The notes below the pieces were generated by a model that ran no database searches, was not told the DNA's origin, and saw nothing but the letters and a program-made list of their open reading frames with translations. Source: CAYNSB01 sp964399625 (GTDB lineage: Bacteria > Planctomycetota > Phycisphaerae > Phycisphaerales > UBA1924). Taken from it: a DNA stretch of 48,567 nucleotides. The stretch covers positions 1-48,567 of the forward strand of contig CAYNSB010000030.1 of assembly GCA_964399625.1 (NCBI GenBank). Direction: 5' to 3'. The position numbers and the translations under genes were made by a program. This document shows positions 34,371 to 42,743 of this stretch, one piece after another. Every line of letters begins with the position of its first letter. The stretch's first letter is position 1.

Positions 34371-36038
34371 TTGGTGGCCCAGGACTCGGAGGGTGCGTCG
34401 TTGGCCCAGTTACTCCTCAGACCCAGCAACTGGCAGGGGCGGACGATCAAGGTCGAGGGCGAGCCCGTGTCCATCGGGCGACACCCGGACAACACCGTCG
34501 CGCTGCAGGATGAGAAGCTCAGCAGGTACCACTGCGTGTTCGAGCCCGACGGGTCGGGAGGATTCCGCGTGCGCGACCTGGGGAGCCGCAACGGCACCCG
34601 GATCAACGAGTCCAAGGTTGTCGAATCTCCCGTGAGCCACGGGGACACGGTGAAGCTCGGCGATCAGGAGTACGTCGCGGAAGTGGTGGACGCAACGCCG
34701 GAAGCTCCGGCGAGGCGCGGTCGCGGCGCGAACGCGCAGCCCTCCGCGCCCAGGGCGGGCGAGGCCAACTGGATGGGCGAGCTCGAGCGGGTTCTCAACT
34801 CGCTGCCCCCCAAGGACACGCGGGAGGAGCCTGTCTCGCTTGTCGAGGCGAGCGGGTCGGCGTCGGACGTTCTGGACCAATCGTCCGAGGGGCCGCGCAC
34901 GGTGCTCGCGCTCCTGCAGACCGCCTCCAAGGCGCGATCGACGGACATCCACCTCGAGCCCAAGGGCGAGACCGCGAACATCCGCCTGCGCGTTGACGGG
35001 CAGATGGTCTCCGTCGTGGAGGTGCCCCGGCGCGTCAGCGATCTGATGAACGGGCTCATCAAGGCGGTGTGCCAGATGCAGCAGGCCGCCCGCGACGCGA
35101 TCCAGGAAGGGCACTTCTCCGTGAAGTTTCCGGATCGGCGCGTGGAGTGCCGGGTGAGTTTCACGCCCAGCGTGCACGGGCAGAAGCTCGTGGTGCGTCT
35201 GCTCGATCCCAAGAGCGTGCCCAAGTCCCTCGATGAGCTGGGCTTCACGGGGTACATGTACGACCGGCTTCGGCGCACGTGCGATCAGGACCACGGGCTG
35301 TTCATGGTGTGCGGGCCCACGGGCTCGGGCAAGACGACGACGCTGTACAACGCGCTGCGCCAGATCGACCGCTACTCACGGAACGTGGTCACGATCGAGG
35401 ACCCCGTGGAGTACCAGCTCGACAACGTCACGCAGATCCCCGTGGACTCGGGCAAGGACAACACGTTTGGATCGCTGCTTCGCTCGGTGCTCCGCCAGGA
35501 TCCGGACGTGATCCTCGTGGGCGAGATCCGCGACGAGGAGACCGCCCGCACCGCGATGCAGGCCGCCATGACCGGGCACCTGGTCTTCTCCACGGTGCAC
35601 GCGAAGGACACGATCTCGGCCGTGTTCCGCCTGCTGGACCTGAAGGTCGAGCCCTACCTCGTCGCCAACTCGCTCGATCTCGTGCTGGCCCAGCGCCTCG
35701 TGCGTGTGCTGTGCGAGTCGTGCAAGCGCCCGATTCCCGTGCCGCCGGGCGTCTCGACGCGCCTTGGCAAGCACCTGGGCGGCAAGACGCAAATGATGGC
35801 CGCGACGGGGTGCGGGCGATGCCTGCGCACGGGATATCGCGGGCGACGCGCAATCTTCGAATGGCTCGATTTCACCGACGAGCTGCGCGACGTCGTGCTG
35901 AAGGACCCCACGATTCAAGCAATGAAGAAGGTCATCGAGCAGGGGCACTTCACAACGCTGGCGCAGTCCGGGTGGCGCCTGGTCGCCGACGGCGTGACGA
36001 CGCTCGACGAGGTGGATCACGTCGCCGGGCAGGGTTGA
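34371..36038 (+). CDS. FHA domain fused to GspE/PilB-type secretion ATPase
   Basis: A 555-residue two-part protein. Residues ~20-100 are an FHA domain with the phosphothreonine-binding landmarks VSIGRHPDN, LSRYHC and LGSRNGTRI. After a Pro/Ala/Gly-rich linker (105-165), a GspE-like ATPase follows: STDIHLEP, Walker A GPTGSGKT (315-322), the Asp box near EDPVEYQLDN, the Walker B/His box ILVGEIRDEETA...STVHAKD, and the zinc CxxC pairs CESCK and CGRCLRTGY. The usual GspE N1 domain is absent and FHA takes its place. It would power a type II secretion or type IV pilus machine and be recruited by a phosphorylated partner (inference). The start codon (TTG 34371, or GTG 34374) lacks a Shine-Dalgarno and is uncertain. 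Confidence 0.88.
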   Translation: MVAQDSEGASLAQLLLRPSNWQGRTIKVEGEPVSIGRHPDNTVALQDEKLSRYHCVFEPDGSGGFRVRDLGSRNGTRINESKVVESPVSHGDTVKLGDQEYVAEVVDATPEAPARRGRGANAQPSAPRAGEANWMGELERVLNSLPPKDTREEPVSLVEASGSASDVLDQSSEGPRTVLALLQTASKARSTDIHLEPKGETANIRLRVDGQMVSVVEVPRRVSDLMNGLIKAVCQMQQAARDAIQEGHFSVKFPDRRVECRVSFTPSVHGQKLVVRLLDPKSVPKSLDELGFTGYMYDRLRRTCDQDHGLFMVCGPTGSGKTTTLYNALRQIDRYSRNVVTIEDPVEYQLDNVTQIPVDSGKDNTFGSLLRSVLRQDPDVILVGEIRDEETARTAMQAAMTGHLVFSTVHAKDTISAVFRLLDLKVEPYLVANSLDLVLAQRLVRVLCESCKRPIPVPPGVSTRLGKHLGGKTQMMAATGCGRCLRTGYRGRRAIFEWLDFTDELRDVVLKDPTIQAMKKVIEQGHFTTLAQSGWRLVADGVTTLDEVDHVAGQG

Positions 36039-36041
36039 GAG

Positions 36042-37034
36042 TCAATCGCGAAACTTGGCGTGGCAGGAGACGCACGAGGCGTTGAGCCGTTTCAGTTGCG
36101 CTGAGAGCGCCGCCCGGTCGGGTCCGCCCGTGGCGAGCAGCCCATTCTCGATTCCCTGGGCCACGCCCGAGGCTTCGGTCAGTGCCGCCTCGAAACTCTG
36201 CCCTGCCCTCAGCGCCCGATCGCCGCGAGAGAGCACGCGCAGCACATCGGCGATCCGCCCGGCCTCGGCCGCTGGGACCAGGTCGGGGTGATCCGCCGGC
36301 ACTGCCCAGCCGGCACGCTCGATCGCCTTGAGGTGATCGACCATTTCGTCGAGCTCGACCATGCTCTTGACGAACCCGCGGGGCCTCGTCACCTCCGGAA
36401 AGTCCGCCGGAACCGTGTCGATCGCCGCCCCATCCAGCACCGTTGCACTGAGGGTGCAGGCGTAGAGCCCCGAATAGTTGGGCGCCGTGCCGGAGACCTT
36501 CATCCGCTCCACACCCTGCTCCGGCGTCATCCACCCGAGGCTCGAAGCGATGGTCGCTGCGGCCCCCGCGGCACGGTGCTTTCCGTGGTGGCAATGCAGG
36601 TACACCGGGCCGTCGCGCATCGCGTCGCGCGTGGCACGCACGAGCTCCAGCTTGCGAGAATCGTCGAAGCCGTTGTAGCCGATGGGAAGGTGGACGTAGC
36701 GCAAGCCATGATCGCGGGCCCGGGCAAGGTCGGGTTCAGCTCCGTCCACGCTGATCACGGTGCGGACGCCCATCGCCAGCAGCGTGTCGAAGCCGACGTC
36801 CCCTTCGGGCACACCGCCGGCGTAGAAGCCGTCGTGGTACGCGACGACATTATGGATGCCGGGAAAGTGTGCCGGGCTCGCCGCGCCCACGCGGGGCGGT
36901 TCAATCTTGTCCGGCTTGCTGATGTTCGACCGAGTAGGAGTTCGACCCACGTGCGATGTGGGCGAGCACGATGTAGTGCCCGCCGCAAGAAGCACAGCCA
37001 GCACAGCACTCAACACCCGCGCGACGTGTGTCAC
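36042..37034 (-). CDS. Tyrosine/dual-specificity-like phosphatase fused to a c-type haem motif
   Basis: A 330-residue exported protein with an N-terminal signal, possibly a lipoprotein (cysteine at about 23, weak lipobox). The middle contains a protein-phosphatase loop with the CX5R signature: HCHHGKHRA, with Cys148 and Arg154, preceded by HLPIGYNGFDD. The last ~100 residues are helical and end in CVSCH (Cys321, Cys324, His325) only a few residues from the C-terminus, the arrangement of a cytochrome c' or class II cytochrome. Such a pairing of phosphatase and haem motif suggests a periplasmic redox-sensing phosphatase, but this is inference. GTG 37034 is preferred, because AGGGG lies about 10 nt upstream. 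Confidence 0.75.
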   Translation of the reverse strand: MTHVARVLSAVLAVLLAAGTTSCSPTSHVGRTPTRSNISKPDKIEPPRVGAASPAHFPGIHNVVAYHDGFYAGGVPEGDVGFDTLLAMGVRTVISVDGAEPDLARARDHGLRYVHLPIGYNGFDDSRKLELVRATRDAMRDGPVYLHCHHGKHRAAGAAATIASSLGWMTPEQGVERMKVSGTAPNYSGLYACTLSATVLDGAAIDTVPADFPEVTRPRGFVKSMVELDEMVDHLKAIERAGWAVPADHPDLVPAAEAGRIADVLRVLSRGDRALRAGQSFEAALTEASGVAQGIENGLLATGGPDRAALSAQLKRLNASCVSCHAKFRD

Positions 37035-37089
37035 GGCATCACCCCTTTGCAGGGAGTGTACCGTCAGCACGTGGCATCGGTTGCACGGC

Positions 37090-37920
37090 TCAAGGGCAAC
37101 CGGCGCGGAACTTCGAGAGGAAGCACGTGAAGTCCGCGGCCGTCAGCGAGGGCGACCCGGTGCTTCCGTCGCAGTTGGCGTAGGCATCCGACGCTCGGAA
37201 CTTCGTCAGGAAGCACGTGAAGTCCGCGGCCGTGAGCAGGGGCGTGCCCGTGCTTCCATCGCAGTTCGCGTAGCAGGGCGGCGTGATGGCTCCCTCGATC
37301 GTCGCGACGAAGTTCGCGACGCCGCTGGTCGGGTCCTGGCTGAACGCGAACAAGCTCCATGCAGAGCCGTTGAAGAAAGAGGCGTTGTTCGTGTAGTAGC
37401 CGACGGCCTGCCCCGTCGATTTCGAGCATTGGAAGCCGAACTCGCCATCGGAGTTGTAGTTGGCGAGCGCGATGCTGAAGCCGATGTTGTTGAACCCGCC
37501 CTTGGTCTTCACGTTGGGCAACGGAACGACGAGATCGAAGTACTGCAGCCCGCCGAGCGCGGTCGCATCGGGGAGCGTCACGTTCGGGATCGTCGTCGTG
37601 TAGAGCGGTGTTCCGGGTCCGAAGACCAGCCCGGACGGGTCGCCATCGTTGAACGTGAAGATGATGTCGGTCGAACCCTGGAACGTGGAGTTCTGGATCG
37701 CGAGCCCGAGCTTGATGGACGTGAGCGTGTACGTGTCCGGGATGCTCGCCGAGAGCCAGCCACCGTCGCCGTACTTCACCGTCGTCGCGTTTGCCGAGTT
37801 GAACGGCACGAAGTAGCCGTTGTTCGAGTTCGACTGGAAGACAACCTGGGCGCTCGCGCTCCAGGCTGGCAGACCGGCCACCGCACCGATGGCGATCGCG
37901 CATCGCATGATTCTGGTCAT
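37090..37920 (-). CDS. Secreted beta-rich protein with GC-type dockerin tail
   Basis: A 276-residue exported protein. After the signal peptide (cleavage near SASA|QVV) comes a ~190-residue beta-rich domain with many Asn, Thr, Ser and Gly: VVFQSNSNNGYFVPFNSANATTVKYGDGGWLS, FNDGDPSGLVFGPGTPLY, and GGFNNIGFSIALANYNSDGEFGFQC. It ends in two GC-type dockerin repeats and RAGCP. Its ectodomain is clearly homologous to the next gene on the same strand, which instead has a PEP-CTERM-like tail. AGGAG 8 nt ahead of ATG 37920 supports the start. Function unknown; probably surface-associated. Confidence 0.85.
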   Translation of the reverse strand: MTRIMRCAIAIGAVAGLPAWSASAQVVFQSNSNNGYFVPFNSANATTVKYGDGGWLSASIPDTYTLTSIKLGLAIQNSTFQGSTDIIFTFNDGDPSGLVFGPGTPLYTTTIPNVTLPDATALGGLQYFDLVVPLPNVKTKGGFNNIGFSIALANYNSDGEFGFQCSKSTGQAVGYYTNNASFFNGSAWSLFAFSQDPTSGVANFVATIEGAITPPCYANCDGSTGTPLLTAADFTCFLTKFRASDAYANCDGSTGSPSLTAADFTCFLSKFRAGCP

Positions 37921-37947
37921 GGCAGCTTCTCCTGATGACGCGGCCGA

Positions 37948-37971
37948 CGCGGGCCAGGCACATGGCCCGCG
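37948..37971. terminator. Hairpin between the two paralogous secreted protein genes
   Basis: A perfect 9-bp GC-rich stem with the 6-nt loop GGCACA lies in the 67-bp gap between the upstream gene's stop (37988) and the downstream gene's start (37920). It lacks a T-run on the transcribed strand. It may be a weak terminator or an mRNA processing or stability hairpin that sets different levels for the two proteins. Confidence 0.5.
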
Positions 37972-37987
37972 AGCGAGACGCGCCCGC

Positions 37988-38695
37988 TCAACGCCGGCGA
38001 CGGCGCGCCGCGGCTCCCATGCCCAGCCCGAGCAGGGCGAGCGAGCCCGGCGCGGGAACGTTGTTCGTCACCGTTGCGACGAAGTTCGCGACGCCCGTGT
38101 TGGGGTCGCCGCCAAACGAGAAGAGGCTCCACGAGGAACCGTTGTAGAACGCCGCGTTGCTCGTGTAGAAGCCCAGGCTCTGCCCGAACGCGGAGGAGCA
38201 CTGGAAGCCGAAGCTGCCCGCGTAGTTGTAGTTCGCGAGCCCGACGCTCCATCCGATGTTGTCGAACCCGCCGGAGGTCAGCACGTTGGGCAGGGGGATC
38301 GTGACGCTGAAGAACGAGCCGTTGTTCGCGCCGGTCGCCGGCAGGGTCACGCCCGTGACCGTCGTGCTGTAGAGGGTGGTGCCGGGGCCGAACACCAGGC
38401 CCGAAGGATCACCATCGTTGAACGTGAAGTTGATGTCCGTCGTGCCCGAGGTCGTCGAGTTGTACACGGCGAGTCCGAGCGTGATGGAGGTCAGCGTCAT
38501 CCCGGGGGAGGAGCCGCCCGAGAGCCAGCCGCTGTCGCCATATTTTACCGTGGACGCGTTGCCGCTGTTGAACGGCGTGAAGAAGCCGTTGTTGAAAGTG
38601 TTCTGGAAGACGACATCCGCGCTCGCGGACGAAGCACCCAGAGCGGCAACGACGAGCGCGACGGGCGCGCGGAACGAACGAACGCACATCAGCAT
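37988..38695 (-). CDS. Paralogous secreted beta-rich protein with PEP-CTERM-like sorting tail
   Basis: A 235-residue protein with a signal peptide (cleavage near SASA|DVV) and the same ectodomain as the 37090 gene: DVVFQNTFNNGFFTPFNSGNASTVKYGDSGWLS, FNDGDPSGLVFGPGTTLYSTTVTGVTL, GGFDNIGWSVGLANYNYAGSFGFQC. The C-terminus is VPAPGSLALLGLGMGAAARRRRR, with a proline-containing motif, a hydrophobic helix and an Arg cluster, like PEP-CTERM signals that are cut by exosortase. The GC-dockerin repeats are absent. GAGGAG ahead of ATG 38695 supports the start. The region upstream to metH (about 200 bp) holds nothing else I recognise. Confidence 0.85.
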   Translation of the reverse strand: MLMCVRSFRAPVALVVAALGASSASADVVFQNTFNNGFFTPFNSGNASTVKYGDSGWLSGGSSPGMTLTSITLGLAVYNSTTSGTTDINFTFNDGDPSGLVFGPGTTLYSTTVTGVTLPATGANNGSFFSVTIPLPNVLTSGGFDNIGWSVGLANYNYAGSFGFQCSSAFGQSLGFYTSNAAFYNGSSWSLFSFGGDPNTGVANFVATVTNNVPAPGSLALLGLGMGAAARRRRR

Positions 38696-38900
38696 GAAAG
38701 GCTCTCCTCACTATGCATCGCCAGCGCTGGCCGGCGACGGGTCTTGTCTCTCGGGCAACATGATAGCGAAAGCCGGCCGTGCGCCAAGAGGGCTCAGTCC
38801 ATGCGATAGCACGGTCATCATGTGCGCCGTGCATCTTGGTACGGAGGCGATGAGAGCGAACGGAGAAGCGCAGCGGATCGCGCCCGACGTCCGCCGCTGG

Positions 38901-41900
38901 TTACACGTTGAAGTACTTCGCCTCGGGATGGTGCACGATGATCGCGCTCGTGCTCTGCTCGGGGTCGATCTGCCAGTTCTCGGTCAACGTGCAGCCGATT
39001 CGCTCGGGCTCCAATAGCGCGAAGAGTTTCTGCTGATCGCTCATCTCCGGGCACGCCGGATACCCGAAGCTGTACCGACTGCCGCGGTAGTGCTGGGTGA
39101 ACAGCTCCTTGATCCGCGGCGAGTCGTCGTTCGCGATTCCCAATTCCTGTCGCATCCGCTTGTGCCAGAACTCCGCCAGCGCCTCGGCCGTTTCCACGCC
39201 GAGCCCGTGCAGGTACAGGTACTCCGTGTAGTCGTTCCGCTCGAAGAGCTTCCGAGCGGCGTCGCTCGCCGTGGGGCCCATCGTCACGCAATGCAAGCCC
39301 AGCACATCAACGCGCCCGCTCTCGATGGGCCGGAAGAAGTCGGAGATGCACAACCGCTTGCCGCCCGGCTGACGCGGGAACCGGAAGCGCTGGAGCTCCT
39401 TCCGGTTGCCGACCGCCGTGTCTCGAACCCCATCGCCCGGCTCCCACACGACCAGGTCATCCCCGTCGCTGTTGCACGGGAAATACCCGTACACCACCGC
39501 CGGGCGAAGGATCCCCTCGTCCTTGCACTGCTTCTTGAGGCGCTCGAAGATCGGCGTGATCTTGTCCTCAAGCAGCGCGTCGTAGTCCGTGTCGGACAGC
39601 GCGCCCTTCTTCACCTGCCATTGGCCGCGGAACAGCGCGACGGGATTGATGAATGGATAGATGTCGTCAAGGTCCAGCCCGCTGACGATGCGCGACCCGA
39701 AGAACGGCGGAGTGGGCACCGGCACTTCGATGGCCACGCTCGATCGCACCTTGACGCCTTGCCGCTTCGAGGGTTCGGCGCCGTCTCGGTTGACGTCGCT
39801 GAGTTTCTCGATCCGCGACTTGAGAATTGTCTGCTCCGCGGCGCTGCGCTTGCCCAGGCGCTCCGCGATCTCCCCGTCGAGCACGCCGAGCCGGCCCGTC
39901 GTGAGGTGGTCCATCACGCGCAGCCCGTCGAACGCGTCCTTGCCATAGAGGCACGGGCCCTTGTACACGCTGCGCAGGTGGCTCTCGCAGTAATGACGCG
40001 TCAAGGCCGCACCGCCCAGAAGCACGGGCACGTTGATGCCCTGCGCGTTCAGTTCCTGCAGATTCTCCTCCATCACGTTCACGCTCTTGACGAGCAACCC
40101 GGAGAGCCCGATGGCGTCGGCCTTCTTCTCCTTCCAGGCGCGCACGATGTCCGCGATCGGCTGCTTGATGCCGATGTTGTGCACCGTGTAGCCGTTGTTG
40201 CTCAGGATGATGTCCACGAGATTCTTGCCGATGTCGTGAACGTCCCCTTTCACGGTGGCCAGCACGATCGAGCCCTTGCTCGTGCCTTGCACCTTCTCCA
40301 TCAGCGGCTCGAGGCGGGACACCGCCGCCTTCATCACCTCCGCGCTCTGGAGCACGAAGGGCAGCTGCATCTGCCCGGAGCCGAACAGCTCGCCGACGGT
40401 CTTCATGCCGTCGAGCAGGTGGTCGTTGATGATGTCCAGAGGCTTGTACTTGGTCAGTGCCTCTTCGATCGTCTGCGCGAGCCCCTCCTTCTCGCCGTCG
40501 ATGATGTGCGCCCGCAGGCGCTCCTCGACGGAGAGGGTCACGGCCTGACGCTTGGCGGGAGCGGCCCCCTCCGCGTCCTTGAACAGGGCGATGAAAGCCT
40601 GGAGCGGGTCGTGTCCGACGCTGCGCCGGTCGTAGATCACGTCCAGCGCCGCGTTCCACTGCTCGTCGGGGATCTTGGTCCGAGGGAGGATTTTCGAGAA
40701 GTGCACGATCGCGCTCGTCAGCCCCGCCTCCTGCAGTTCGTGCAGGAACGCCGAGTTGAGCACGATGCGCGCTGCGGGCTTGAGCCCGAAGGAGCAGTTC
40801 GACAGGCCCACCGTCGTCTGGCAGTGGGGCATCGCCTTCATGATCCGCTTGACGCCCTCGATCGTCTCCAGGCCCGAGCGGCGATCGCTCTCCATGCCCG
40901 TGGAGATCGGCAGCACGAGCGGATCGAAGAGAATGTCAGCGGGATCGAGCCCGTGCACCTCCACGGCTCGCGTGTACGCGCGCTGCGCGATCGCGAGCTT
41001 GCGCTCCGCTGTACGGGCCATCGACGCTTCCTTGTCCTCGTCGATGGACCCAATCACGAGCCCGGCTCCATAGGTCTTGGCGAGGCGGCAGATCTGGTCG
41101 AACTTGTGCTCCCCATCCTCGAAGTTCGCCGAGTTGATGATGCACTTGCCGCCCGCGTGCTTCAGGCCCGCTTCGATCGTCGCGATCTGCGTCGAGTCGA
41201 GCATCAGCGGCACGTTCACCTGGCGCACCACCCGCCGAACGACCTCCGCCATGTCCTGCGCGTTGTTGCGTCCCGCGTAGTCCACGTTCACGTCGAGCAC
41301 GTGCGCACCATCGTGGCGCACCTGCTCGCGAGCCAGTGAGACGATCCCGTCCCAGTCCTCGGCCTCGAGCAGCTTCTTGAACGCGCGCGAGCCCGAGGCG
41401 TTCATCCGCTCGCCGATGATCAGGATCGAGTTGTCCTGCCGGTAATCCTGCGCCGAGTAGAGCGACGTGACGCCGGGCGTGATGCTCGAGTCATCGCTGG
41501 CGCCGGCCCCGCGCGAGAGCGTGGCGCCCGACTTCTTCGGCCGCGCCGAACGCTCGGAAAGCCCGTGGTTCTGAAGCTCCTTCGCGAGCAGCCCGATGTG
41601 CTGGTGCGTCGTGCCGCAGCATCCGCCCACGATGCCCACGCCGTGCTCGTCGACGAATCGCAGCATCGCCTCCACGAACGGCTCGGGCTTGAGCGGGAAC
41701 TCCGCCCGCCCGTTCATCAGCACGGGAAGCCCCGCGTTGGGCATGCACGACACCGCGCGAGGAAGGTCCTTGCGGGGCGCGGACGAGCGCCAGTGCTTGC
41801 CCAGCCACGCGATGTGCTCGCCCATCTCCGTGGGGCCTGTCGCGCAGTTGAGTCCGAGCGAGATAATCGGGTACCGGGCCAGCGCCGTCGCCGCCGCGGC

Positions 41901-42524
41901 GATCTCCGTGCCCAGCAGCATCGTTCCGGTCGTCTCGATGGTCACCGACGCCATGATCGGCACGTCCAACGGCGTCTTGCCCGTTTCTTCCAGCGCGCTC
42001 AGCGCCGCGTTGATCACGCACTTGACCTGCAGGAGGTCCTGGCACGTCTCGATGACGAGCACATCGACTCCCCCCGCGAGCAGCGCCCGCGCCTGCGCGA
42101 GGTAGCTGGCGAACATCGCGTCCCAGTCGATGTTGCCAAGCGTCACGAGCTTCGTGCCCGGCCCCATGGACCCCGCGACGAACCGGGGACGATCGGGCGT
42201 GCTGTGCCTGTCGCACGCGGCGCGGGCCAACTCCGCGGCCGCCTTGTTCAGCTCGAACGCGCGATCCTGCAGCTCGAACTCCGCGAGCACGTGCGGCATG
42301 CCGCCGAAGGTGTCTGTCTCCACCACGTCGGCACCGACGCGGAGGAAACTCTCGTGGATGGACTGGATCAGGTCCGGGCGCGAATGGACAAGGATCTCCG
42401 GGCAGTTCTCCTTGCCCAGGTAGTCCTTCTGAACATCCAGATTCGCGGCGTGCGTCGCGGTACCCATCGCCCCGTCAAACACGAGGACGCGACGCGAGAG
42501 CTCTTGCAAGAATCGGCTCGACAT
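38901..42524 (-). CDS. metH: Cobalamin-dependent methionine synthase
   Basis: A 1207-residue four-module enzyme that makes methionine from homocysteine and methyl-tetrahydrofolate. The homocysteine-binding zinc barrel (about 1-330, with GLNC and GGCCGTTH), the pterin-binding barrel (about 370-640, with INSANFEDGEHKF), the cobalamin-binding module (cap plus DVHDIGKN, with the B12-coordinating His763) and the C-terminal SAM-dependent reactivation domain (GYPACPEM near the end) are all present. The length is close to E. coli MetH (1227). ATG 42524 is preferred over an upstream frame; a purine-rich GGGGTGA precedes it. It is downstream of truD on the same strand, 219 bp apart. A large inverted repeat lies ~95 bp before the start. 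Confidence 0.97.
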   Translation of the reverse strand: MSSRFLQELSRRVLVFDGAMGTATHAANLDVQKDYLGKENCPEILVHSRPDLIQSIHESFLRVGADVVETDTFGGMPHVLAEFELQDRAFELNKAAAELARAACDRHSTPDRPRFVAGSMGPGTKLVTLGNIDWDAMFASYLAQARALLAGGVDVLVIETCQDLLQVKCVINAALSALEETGKTPLDVPIMASVTIETTGTMLLGTEIAAAATALARYPIISLGLNCATGPTEMGEHIAWLGKHWRSSAPRKDLPRAVSCMPNAGLPVLMNGRAEFPLKPEPFVEAMLRFVDEHGVGIVGGCCGTTHQHIGLLAKELQNHGLSERSARPKKSGATLSRGAGASDDSSITPGVTSLYSAQDYRQDNSILIIGERMNASGSRAFKKLLEAEDWDGIVSLAREQVRHDGAHVLDVNVDYAGRNNAQDMAEVVRRVVRQVNVPLMLDSTQIATIEAGLKHAGGKCIINSANFEDGEHKFDQICRLAKTYGAGLVIGSIDEDKEASMARTAERKLAIAQRAYTRAVEVHGLDPADILFDPLVLPISTGMESDRRSGLETIEGVKRIMKAMPHCQTTVGLSNCSFGLKPAARIVLNSAFLHELQEAGLTSAIVHFSKILPRTKIPDEQWNAALDVIYDRRSVGHDPLQAFIALFKDAEGAAPAKRQAVTLSVEERLRAHIIDGEKEGLAQTIEEALTKYKPLDIINDHLLDGMKTVGELFGSGQMQLPFVLQSAEVMKAAVSRLEPLMEKVQGTSKGSIVLATVKGDVHDIGKNLVDIILSNNGYTVHNIGIKQPIADIVRAWKEKKADAIGLSGLLVKSVNVMEENLQELNAQGINVPVLLGGAALTRHYCESHLRSVYKGPCLYGKDAFDGLRVMDHLTTGRLGVLDGEIAERLGKRSAAEQTILKSRIEKLSDVNRDGAEPSKRQGVKVRSSVAIEVPVPTPPFFGSRIVSGLDLDDIYPFINPVALFRGQWQVKKGALSDTDYDALLEDKITPIFERLKKQCKDEGILRPAVVYGYFPCNSDGDDLVVWEPGDGVRDTAVGNRKELQRFRFPRQPGGKRLCISDFFRPIESGRVDVLGLHCVTMGPTASDAARKLFERNDYTEYLYLHGLGVETAEALAEFWHKRMRQELGIANDDSPRIKELFTQHYRGSRYSFGYPACPEMSDQQKLFALLEPERIGCTLTENWQIDPEQSTSAIIVHHPEAKYFNV

Positions 42525-42616
42525 GCGATCACCCCATCGGCCCGCGGCCTGCGGACCCGGAGCCGCGAGCAGAACGCGACGTCGGGTGCCGACTTCCACG
42601 GCGGAATGCCCGTACT

Positions 42617-42647
42617 ATTCATCCATTAAGCCGGATGAATGGATGAA
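42617..42647. promoter_or_regulatory. Overlapping inverted repeats upstream of metH
   Basis: Two perfect inverted repeats overlap. TTCATCCATT (42618-42627) pairs with AATGGATGAA (42638-42647); ATTCATCC (42617-42624) pairs with GGATGAAT (42633-42640). The half-site GGATGAA thus occurs once on one strand and twice in tandem on the other. It is AT-rich in a GC-rich region and sits ~95 bp before metH. An operator for a methionine/homocysteine regulator is the simplest reading. No cobalamin or SAM riboswitch consensus was recognised. Confidence 0.6.
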
Positions 42648-42743
42648 GTGTACGGACGCTTCGGACGGAATCAAGCTTGGGGAGCGACTCGACTTCTCGG
42701 ACCAATCTCAGCAATGCTGCGATCCGAAGGCCGCTCAGGCCCG

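Noticed and set aside
39090..41339. 749-codon plus-strand open frame opposite metH
   Set aside because: Lies entirely against the conserved metH sequence, with low-complexity His/Arg/Leu composition and no ribosome site.
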